From contig JAHFBY010000156.1 of the NCBI GenBank assembly GCA_023249835.1, forward strand, positions 1 through 5,492: DNA of 5,492 bases, written 5' to 3'. A program made the position numbers and the translations under genes. The notes beneath the pieces were generated by a model. It did not search any database. It saw nothing but the letters and a program-made list of their open reading frames with translations, and was not told where the DNA came from. This document shows, piece after piece, positions 1-5,492 of the stretch. Positions within the stretch are counted from its first letter, which is position 1; each line of letters opens with the position of its first letter. The DNA is from Elusimicrobiota bacterium. Lineage in GTDB: Bacteria > Elusimicrobiota > Elusimicrobia > 2-02-FULL-39-32.

Positions 1-120
1 CGTACACTTGGTCCGCCGCTGTGCCAAAAATCTGCGCCACTGTTCCCGCTTTCCGGAACGACACGTGCGGCGGGTTTTGCACTACCGCGGTCGGCACGTT
101 GATATCATAGGTAAACGTTG
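1..120 (-). repeat. Exact 120-bp direct repeat, copy 2 (C-terminal side)
   Basis: Every base of 1-120 matches 1894-2013. The match covers the end of one linker (TFTYDINVP) and the first 30 residues of the next domain. It stops at 120/2013, and the in-register 60 bp beyond (121-180 against 2014-2073) show about 14 mismatches by hand count. The left limit is outside the window. Confidence 0.97.
2..91 (-). repeat. Ig-like domain 15 (start only; cut by the window edge)
   Basis: Residues 1801-1830. It is identical in protein and DNA to the first 30 residues of domain 10, including the IFGTAADQVY strand. The domain and the exact match run off the left edge, so the size of the identical block is unknown. 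Confidence 0.85.
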
Positions 121-3100
121 TGCTCCGCAGGGTCCCTTGGTTGCCCGATCCGCTCGCTTCTTGGTTGCCCACGTCGTCTTGAGCGCGCGCGGTAACGTAG
201 TATGAATTGCCGGGAGTCAGTTTGTTGTTCCCTAAGAAAGTGTATTGCCAGGTAATGGTGTTGCCTTGCGCAAAACCCGCCACGCTCCGCCAAAACGGCG
301 CTGCTTGCGAGGTGTTAAAGTCCGAATCGTCAAACCACAATCCGTCTGAAAGCCGTTTGATTCCAACGTTTACCCCGGACACTTCGCCTAGCCCGGAATC
401 GCTCGCTGTACCCGACAACAGTCCCCCCGGCAGACCCGCAATAACGCTTGAAGACGGGTTGCTCACCCATGAGCTTGGCAGGTCCGTATCATAAATAAAC
501 GATTTCGTTGAATACGTGGTCGAATAGTTGCCCGCCTGGTCCCGCGCCCGCGTGATCACGGTGTAGGAAGTGTTCGACACAAAGAAACTGCTCGGGAAGG
601 TACCGCTCGACCAATTTAAGAAGTTGTCCGCGCTCGTGGTCTCAAACCACTCTCCTCCAATCGGGTCCGTTGTAAATTTCACTGGGTTCCAGGTTCCCGG
701 CAGCCAGTATTTACCCAACAAACGGTTCGGCGCCGCGTCCGCGGAATCGTAACGGATCCGCACTTGCACCCCGTTTAACAACTGGTTGCCCGTTGCCGGC
801 AAGTCCGCCGCGGTTCCCGTCAACTGGCTCACGCTCACTTCCCGCGGGCCCGCAGGCTCGATAATACCCACTTGCGGCGGCGTCGTGTCATAAGTAAAGG
901 TCACTGAGTTTACTCCCACCGCAAAACTGTTTTGCACGTTCCCCGCTTTGTCCGTTGCCCGCGAACGGATCGTGTACCGCCGGCCCGTTACCCACGGAAT
1001 GTTCTCCAACGTCCAGATCCGCCAGTTCGTGGTCGTGATCGCCACGTTAAAGCTGCTCACCCCAGAATCAAACGTGTTGGTCCCGTAACGATAGAACGTG
1101 CCCGTGTCCACCTGAATTTCAATCTCTACCTTGCTGATCGGATCTTGCGTCGCTAAATTAAAGTTGTCCGCCGCGCTTCCCGACAACGTCACTAAACTCG
1201 ACACATACGTCCCCGAACTCGGCTGCTGGATCAAACTTGTGGGCGTGGACACGTCAAACCGGAACATCCGGTAGTGCGGGTCGTTGCCTTTAACGTCTTC
1301 GACGTTCTGCGCTAAATCTACGCTCCGTAACCTCACCCCGTACTCTTTGCTGTTGATTAACTGCGCGCTCATCATACTAGCGCTCCACACGTCTACCCCG
1401 CTAAACGTCATCGGGAAATACTGTTCGCTTCCCGCCGTAAACGTGCTCCCGTTCCACCAGTCTCCGGTATCTAAATCTCTCACCGAATAACTCGTCACGT
1501 ACACCCGTCCTCCGCGCGTTTCGTCTTGCGCCGTGCCCGTGATGCTCGGAATATTTTCTTTGCGGTAATATGTGGAGTCCGTTACGCTTGCCAAGGAACT
1601 CGTCGGCTGGCCTACGTCGTAATTAAATACCGATGAACTTTCCCCCAACACAAAGGACGTCTGCGCGTTCCCCGCCAAATCTAACGCCCGAATCCACACA
1701 AAATAAGTCGCGTTGTGCTGCAACATCAACTCGTTTAACGTGTATCCCCACGTGTTACCAAACGGTAGGGACTGCGTCGAAATACTGATCGCCGACACGT
1801 TCCCCGTCCAATCGTTCCCGTCATAATACAACGCTGAACTCGACTGCTTGATAAACAAGTCAATCGCTTGTACCCGGTTCACCATTGAACTCACGTACAC
1901 TTGGTCCGCCGCTGTGCCAAAAATCTGCGCCACTGTTCCCGCTTTCCGGAACGACACGTGCGGCGGGTTTTGCACTACCGCGGTCGGCACGTTGATATCA
2001 TAGGTAAACGTTGAACTGCGCACTGTTCCTTGGTTGCCCGACCCGTTTCCTTCTTGGTTACCGCCATCGTCTTCCGCCAGGGAAGTAATGAAGTAAGAAG
2101 TGCCTGTATCTAAACTCGAATTTAAAAGTGTCGTAAAATTCCAAGTTACTGGATTGCCCGGAGTAAATCCTGATGAACCAAGCCAAATAGGGTTGGACTG
2201 ACTAATAAAAGCGCCGGCTCCGTTTAACCAATAGCCGTCGGACAGCCGTTTGACCGCGACCGAAGAGAAGTTAACTGCGCCGTTGTCTTGAGCTGTGCCC
2301 GACAACCCGGGCAAACCAGCGACAACACTGGAAGAGGGGAGAGACACATAAGAGAAAGGTTGTTGCGTGTCAAAAGTAAAGGATACTGACGAATAGTTAG
2401 CTGAATAGTTGTAAGCCAAATCTTGTGAACGCGCAATCACGGTGTAGGAGGATCCGCTCTGCCAGAAAGATCCGAACGTGCCCGTAGACCAGTTGATCAA
2501 ATTCGTGGCTGTAAACCAAGCTGTTTCCGCGTCAACTTGCGCAATGCTAAAGTTAGGCGCGCTCATGGACAATAGGTCCCAATATTTTCCGGATTGCGCG
2601 CCGCTATTAACGCGAATGCGCAACTGCACTTTGCTTAAAGTTACGTTGTCCGAAGCTGTTCCTGAGATCGCGCTCAGCGAAGAAATTCTTTTTCCGTCAA
2701 TTACGGGCGCAGGTTTAAGGAGTCCAACCATAGGGCGAGTCGGGTCCCAAACAAAAGTATAGGAAGTGAACGCCACTACTGTTGTTGAAGAATAGTTCAT
2801 CGCGTTGTCTCGTCCGCGAACTTTTAAGTAGTAAGAGCTTCCTGAAGACAGGATAGAACTTAAAGCAGTGGCTGTGCTCCAGGCAATCGGTGAACCTTCC
2901 GCGACCTCAGTTTCTGTATCTACCCGCACCCAGAACGAAGCAGGGTCAGCCGCGTCCCCGCCTGCGCTTTCAAATGCGGCGTTGGACACGCTAAAACCGT
3001 TGCCGTCCCACCAGTTACCGTTAGCCACGCTTTGTACGGCAACCGCAATATCTGCGATTCGCGACTCGTTTATCGCCGGGTTAGGACCGTTAGGATCGTC

Positions 3101-5491
3101 TGCTGTGCCCGAAATAATGGGTAGATTTCGCACATAAAAGGATGATCCCGGGGTTAAAAATGTGGTTATTGGAACGCTTGAATCGTAAGTAAAGTAACTG
3201 TTGCCGTTAATCTGAAAAGTGGTGGGCGCGCTCAAGTTGCCCGCAGTGTCGCGCACTCGCACTTCAATGGTGTAATGAGAGTCTGTGTCCCAGTCAGGAA
3301 CAGGTTTGGCTACTCGCCAAGAAAGAGCGGGCGCGCTTGAAATCCAAGTCTCGTCTGTTGTCGACCAACTTGACCCGTCCCAGCGGCGAATATTAAATCC
3401 GTTGTCGCGCGTGATCCGAACTTCAGCTGTGGCCGGAACCGCCAAAAGATCGTTAGGCACGTCAGTCGATGTGCCGATAACAAAACTCAAATCGTTCGCT
3501 AAACTATGGAACGCGGAATCCGGTTTGCCGATATAGGGCGTGGGCGGACGAGTGTCAAACAAAATAGTCCAACTCATGGCATTGTTTTGCGTGTTTTGAG
3601 CAACGTCGCGGGCACGCGCTTGTAAACGGTACCGGTGGTCAGTGACCATGTTGGCCGCTAAAACTGAAACGTTGTAGCTCCAAGTTGAATACGCCGGCAA
3701 CGGGAAACTAGACCCCTGCACAGCCAACTCAATTGTCGCTACGCTGTTTACAAAGTTTGCGCCGTTCCAATAAGTGGCCCCTTGCGTAATGTCTTGAACT
3801 TGCAGGAGTACGGCCTGAACACCGGAAAAATCGTCTGTTGCTGTGCCCGTAATATTGGGTAAAGTTGTTGCGTTATAGGCTGCGGTTGTGGGTTTAGATA
3901 AGTAGGCAGACGCGCTCGTTGTGTCCACTGTAAAGCTGTTGGAACTTAAAGAAACGGGGAACACGCTTTGCACGTTGCCCGCGTTGTCCACGCTTTTTGC
4001 CGTAACGTTATAGGTGTGTCCGCTTTGATAGCCCGTGGGACTGTTCAGTTCCGGGTCAATGTAACTCCAGAAAGTGCCGTTAGGAGATAGCGTTGCCATA
4101 AGGTTTTCCGGCGCTGCGCCCAAACTGAACGAAGCGCCGTTAAACCATAGCCCTGTGCCCATATCTTGAATTTGTACGCGCACTTGGTTGACTCCCGAAG
4201 GAACAACCCCTGCTCCGTCTGTAGACGTGCCGTAAATCGTGCTCAACTGGTTTTCCGAACCGTTAAATCCGCTCCCTTGCACAGGACTTAAAATTGTGGT
4301 GCTGGACGCTTTGTTGTCCACCTTAAAAGTGCGCGTGGTGAATACTGTTTCAAAATTGTTCGCCGCGTCGTATGCCCGCACGTTGATGCGCAAGGTCCGG
4401 TCTGATTGGTCTGACCAGTCAAAGCCAGCCGGCGGCGTGTAGGACCAGGTAGCCGAAGAGTCAAACTGCGTGGTCATAGCCGCTGCCACCCAAGTGGAAC
4501 TGTTAACCACCCATCCTTGATGGTTCCAATATTCCGTGCCAGCGGCAGTGCTGCCAACCACTGAACGATTGATCCTCATTTCCACGTAAGGGATAGGTGT
4601 TACTGCGGAAACGTCGTCCGTTGAAATTCCCACGAAAGCGTTGGTAGACTGGATGGAAATGAACTCGCCCAAATAAGCGAAAGTGGATCCGGGAGACAAA
4701 GTGTCTAAGGTAAAGCGCACAAAGTTTAGGCCCGCTTCCGTAACCGTGGGCGTAGATTCTTCGTTGCGCAAAAAGTCAACGCCTTTGGCTCTGAGCCGGT
4801 ACGCTTTACCGGACTGGAAAGTTTGCAGCGGACTTTGGATGTTGTAACTCCAGTTCGTGTACCCGTCGCCGGTAACAACCGTAATCCAGGGCGCTGGATT
4901 GTTAGCGGTAGAAAAAGACGAAACCGCGGCCGGGTTAAACCCTTCGTCCACGCCGCCGTTAAAAACGTTGTTTACCGGGTTAGACAACTCTTTCCACATT
5001 TGGAATTCCGTTGTAAAGATCCCGGTAGAGTATATCGGAGGGTTGTTGACCGGCAAATCGCGCGCCGTGCCGTTGATCGCGCTGAACATTGTTTGCGCGT
5101 TAAATCCAGTGCCGTCTACAGGCGCGGTGATCTGCGTGGCCGGCGCCGAAGAATCATAAATAAACACTGAGGTTTGGGTGACCCCGTTATTGTACAACCG
5201 GTCTACGCCCGTAGTGCGGACTCGGTACTGATGGCCGCTGATCCAAGGAACGCCCGTAGCGTCAAAACTCCAAGTTTTAGAGTTGTCCAACCGCTCGGAC
5301 TCCGTAGCAGAAATTGTGACTGTAACGGTGCTTGAAGTATTAATAAAGGTGGCGCCGTTATAATAGGAAGATCCTTGAGTAAGGTCAATGATCTGTAAAC
5401 TAATGCTGGAAAATCCAACGCGCAGCATGGGCACCAACGGATAATCTTGAACTGTGCCCGTTATTTCGGTAATAGATTTTTGCGATACCCC
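2..5491 (-). CDS. Internal part of a giant tandem Ig-like repeat surface protein (partial at both ends)
   Basis: I translated the minus strand by hand across the whole window and found 1,830 sense codons without a stop, so this is an internal slice of a larger gene. No start, signal peptide, membrane segment, LPXTG-like anchor or C-terminal sorting domain is visible. The product is about fifteen beta-rich domains in tandem, most ending in an F-x-YD-x-x-x-P linker (for example FTYDTTPP near 875-897) and most carrying a D-x-AGN-like motif about 15-30 residues before it. It contains no cysteine, few histidines (about ten), many Ser/Thr/Asn/Gly and a conserved aromatic-[ND]G motif. Such chains are known from bacterial Ig-like and fibronectin-III-like regions of secreted adhesins and stalk proteins; extracellular location and an adhesive or spacer role are inferred. 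Domains 10-14 form a block whose start recurs exactly 631 codons later. Alternatives are a giant polysaccharide-binding or predation-related envelope protein. The coding call is very secure; the function is not. Confidence 0.96.
92..475 (-). repeat. Ig-like domain 14, paralogue of domain 9
   Basis: Residues 1673-1800. It opens SSVIAGLPGGLLSGTASD, then IKRLSDGLWFDDSDF, ITWQY, NSYYVTARAQDDVGN, the GSGNQGTLRS insert and FTYDINVP. Against domain 9 it has a net gain of four residues near the first strand and loops. It joins domain 15 through the exactly duplicated 120 bp. Confidence 0.85.
476..874 (-). repeat. Ig-like domain 13, paralogue of domain 8
   Basis: Residues 1540-1672. It shows QLTGTAADLP, VQVRIRY, a loop containing LGKYWLPGTW, EWFETTS, NWSSGTF, TSYTVITRARDQAGN and FIYDTDLP. 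It is eight residues longer than domain 8, with indels mainly in the loop around GKYW. Similarity to domain 8 is clear in protein but has decayed in DNA. Confidence 0.82.
875..1240 (-). repeat. Ig-like domain 12
   Basis: Residues 1418-1539. It shows GTYVSSLVTLSGSAADN, a short loop, KVEIEIQV, TFYRYGTNTF, WRIWTL, RRYTIRSRATDKAGN and the linker FTYDTTPP. The last two are the best matches in the window to the family consensus. Ala-Thr-Asp-x-Ala-Gly-Asn is the classic late-strand signature of many bacterial Ig-like repeats. Confidence 0.82.
1241..1603 (-). repeat. Ig-like domain 11
   Basis: Residues 1297-1417, the shortest complete unit. The motifs are TYYRKENIPSITGTAQD, VTSYSVRD, GDWWNGSTF, a VWSASM strand, KEYGVRLRSVDLAQN and RFDVSTP. 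It includes an extra charged stretch (VEDVKGNDPHYRMF) before the linker. The TGDWWNGSTF motif is one of the clearest examples of the aromatic-[ND]G signature. Confidence 0.8.
1604..1984 (-). repeat. Ig-like domain 10, paralogue of domain 15
   Basis: Residues 1170-1296. It begins TAVVQNPPHVSFRKAG and then IFGTAADQVY; those first 30 residues recur without a change in domain 15 at the left edge of the window. ALYYDGNDW, TWGYTL, ATYFVWIRALDLAGN and FNYDVGQP follow. The Thr codons are mostly ACG, unlike the domains to its right. Confidence 0.85.
1894..2013 (-). repeat. Exact 120-bp direct repeat, copy 1 (N-terminal side)
   Basis: This is the partner of 1-120, in the same orientation and reading frame. 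It spans the junction between domains 9 and 10. Base-perfect identity beside roughly 77% identity points to a recent duplication or gene-conversion tract inside an older repeat. Confidence 0.97.
1985..2356 (-). repeat. Ig-like domain 9, paralogue of domain 14
   Basis: Residues 1046-1169. It opens SSVVAGLPG-LSGTAQD and has VAVKRLSDGYWLNG, a TWNF strand, TSYFITSLAEDDGGN and then a Gly/Asn/Gln insert (GSGNQGTVRS) before FTYDINVP. Domain 14 matches it at each of these sites. Its last few codons before the linker tip are identical at DNA level with domain 14, while the codons just before are clearly diverged. Confidence 0.85.
2357..2731 (-). repeat. Ig-like domain 8, paralogue of domain 13
   Basis: Residues 921-1045. 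The motifs are ISGTASDN, VQLRIRV, GKYWDL, a WF-T...NW-S-GTF segment, SSYTVIARSQDLAYN and FTFDTQQP. Domain 13 has the same series (VQVRIRY, GKYWLP, NWSSGTF, TSYTVITRARDQAGN, FIYDTDLP). The shared WF-to-NWS-GTF core appears only in these two domains, so they are specific paralogues and not just members of one family. Confidence 0.82.
2732..3169 (-). repeat. Ig-like domain 7, enlarged
   Basis: Residues 775-920, 146 long. It begins SSFYVRN followed by ISGTADD. An Asn/Pro-rich loop (PNGPNPAINES) precedes the next strand, with a similar loop in domain 12. NGNWWDGNGF follows, then an extra segment of about 28 residues (around 2888-2970, with GGDAADP and ETEVAEG), then SSYYLKVRGRDNAMN and FVWDPTRP. 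The sequence after its linker (MVGLLKPAP) parallels that after domain 12 (QVGIIEPAGP), supporting a 7/12 pairing. Confidence 0.72.
3170..3541 (-). repeat. Ig-like domain 6
   Basis: Residues 651-774. It shows VIGTSTD, AEVRITRD, RRWDGSSW, LSWRV, HYTIEVRVRDTAGN and the linker YFTYDSSVP. An insertion of about ten residues (around FQINGNSY) separates the D-T-AGN site from the linker, as in its positional counterpart domain 11. Otherwise the similarity of 6 to 11 is weak. Confidence 0.75.
3542..3910 (-). repeat. Ig-like domain 5, domain-10 sub-type
   Basis: Residues 528-650. The motifs are NITGTATDD, VQAVLLQVQD, ATYWNGANF, TWSYNVSV, HRYRLQARARDVAQN and FDTRPP. The stretch from VQA through the aromatic-G motif to W-x-Y aligns with domain 10 (VQAIDLFIK, ALYYDGNDW, TWGYTL), which supports it as the distant first unit of the preceding five-domain block. 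Confidence 0.75.
3911..4303 (-). repeat. Ig-like domain 4
   Basis: Residues 397-527. The motifs in order are IYGTSTD, VRVQIQD, GLWFNGASF, FWSY, GHTYNVTAKSVDNAGN and FTVDTTSAS. The D-N-AGN site is canonical, but the linker again lacks the final proline. The GLWFNG motif and the following spacing resemble domains 9 and 14 (DGYWLNG, DGLWFDD), so it may belong to the same sub-type; that relation is tentative. Confidence 0.75.
4304..4690 (-). repeat. Ig-like domain 3, with a divergent linker
   Basis: Residues 268-396. The first strand is weak (FVGISTDD instead of GTAxD). VEMRINRS, EYWNHQGW, TWSY, RTLRINVRAYDAANN and FKVDNKAS follow in the expected order. The linker has lost the usual terminal proline. 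It is one of the more diverged units, so its boundaries are approximate. Confidence 0.65.
4691..5140 (-). repeat. Ig-like domain 2, longest in the array
   Basis: Residues 118-267, 150 residues against a usual 121-133. It starts with an INGTARD strand and ends with FTLDTLSP. It has W-S-Y, GKAYRLRA and VDFLRNE in the expected order. The extra length is an Asn/Gly/Pro-rich stretch in the middle (about 4890-4985, containing NNVFNGGVDEG and NNPAPW), where other domains carry the short aromatic-[ND]G motif. This looks like a loop insertion between strands. Confidence 0.7.
5141..5491 (-). repeat. Ig-like domain 1 (N-terminal part cut by the window edge)
   Basis: Residues 1-117. The beginning is cut off, but the ITGTVQD strand near residues 10-16 matches the G-T-A-x-D strand of the other domains. 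It keeps the aromatic-NG motif (SSYYNGATF), a W-S-F strand, the G-x-x-Y strand (GHQYRVRT) and a degenerate D-x-AGN site (VDRLYNN). It ends with the linker IYDSSAP. Confidence 0.75.
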
Positions 5492-5492
5492 G

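Larger units (their letters stand above)
92..1984 (-). repeat. One full period of a five-domain higher-order repeat (631 codons)
   Basis: The start of domain 10 and the start of domain 15 lie exactly 1,893 bp apart, a whole number of codons. Domains 8 and 9, just before domain 10, have specific paralogues in domains 13 and 14, just before domain 15. So the unit of duplication was five consecutive domains and not one. The preceding copy would be domains 5-9 (1985-3910, 642 codons). There the 8/13 and 9/14 pairs are clear, 5/10 and 7/12 are plausible, and 6/11 is weak. Confidence 0.75.

Noticed and set aside
1..2013. The 120-bp direct repeat as the end of an insertion sequence or a CRISPR or attachment site
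   Set aside because: Both copies are in the same reading frame and encode the same linker-plus-domain start. There are no inverted ends, transposase or regularly spaced short repeats.
2224..2436. Minus-strand open frames out of register with the main frame (105-293, 2224-2436, 5203-5418)
   Set aside because: They overlap the long continuous minus frame in another phase and lack the repeat motifs, so they are frame shadows.
207..3536. Other short plus-strand open frames of 60-95 codons (for example 207-494, 2478-2762, 2868-3137, 3285-3536)
   Set aside because: They are antisense to coding repeats, have no consistent ribosome binding site and do not recur in equivalent places in the paralogous domains.
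4823..5170. Plus-strand open frames of 115 and 100 codons overlapping each other (4823-5170 and 4857-5159)
   Set aside because: Both lie wholly inside the minus-strand repeat frame and overlap each other in different frames. Their translations show no domain pattern and the first is Arg-rich in the way antisense shadows are.
2..5491. Frameshift, pseudogene or intron-containing eukaryotic titin-like gene
   Set aside because: All 1,830 codons read through in one phase and the domain motifs stay in register with no break, so there is no sign of a frameshift, stop or intron.
2..5491. Naming a specific adhesin family or gene symbol
   Set aside because: Only generic beta-sandwich repeat motifs are present. 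Without the ends of the protein or a profile search, a specific name would be a guess.
1..5492. Internal promoters, terminators or RNA genes
   Set aside because: I saw no convincing hairpin plus T-run, promoter pair or RNA-like conserved element. The sequence is coding throughout.

Overview
The whole window is the inside of one very large protein gene on the minus strand. Reading plus-strand triplets from position 2 and reverse-complementing them gives 1,830 consecutive sense codons (5491 down to 2) with no stop. Neither the start nor the end of the gene is in the window. There is no intergenic space, RNA gene, promoter, terminator or second convincing gene. Residue numbers below count from 1 at plus-strand 5489-5491 (N-terminal side) to 1830 at 2-4 (C-terminal side).

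The protein is a chain of about fifteen tandem domains of roughly 120-150 residues: thirteen complete in the window and one partial at each edge. The shared pattern, in order, is: an [IL]-x-G-[TS]-[AS]-x-D strand; a V-x-[VI]-x-[IV] strand; an aromatic [YW][YWF][ND]G-x-x-[FW] motif; a W-x-[YF] strand; a G-x-x-Y-x-[VI] strand leading into RA-x-D-x-AGN; and an F-x-YD-x-x-x-P linker into the next domain. This is the look of bacterial Ig-like/fibronectin-III-like beta-sandwich repeats in giant secreted or surface proteins. No cysteine codon occurs in the frame, and the protein is rich in Ser, Thr, Asn, Gly and aromatics.

There is a second level of repetition. Domains 8, 9 and 10 resemble domains 13, 14 and 15 in order, so a five-domain block of exactly 631 codons (1,893 bp) was duplicated. 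At the domain 9/10 and 14/15 junctions, 120 bp are identical (1-120 = 1894-2013). The next 60 bp, still in register, are only about 77% identical. Codon choice also changes: roughly the left 2 kb (domains 10-15) prefers ACG/ACC for Thr, while the right part uses ACA/ACT heavily.

Organism: the continuous frame without introns, the moderate GC content and the domain style suggest a bacterium. Giant Ig-repeat proteins of this kind are known from uncultured lineages such as Elusimicrobiota and Omnitrophota, but the window cannot decide the taxon. The most likely role, inferred only, is an elongated cell-surface stalk, adhesin or envelope-associated fibre. No catalytic, anchoring or secretion domain lies in the window.
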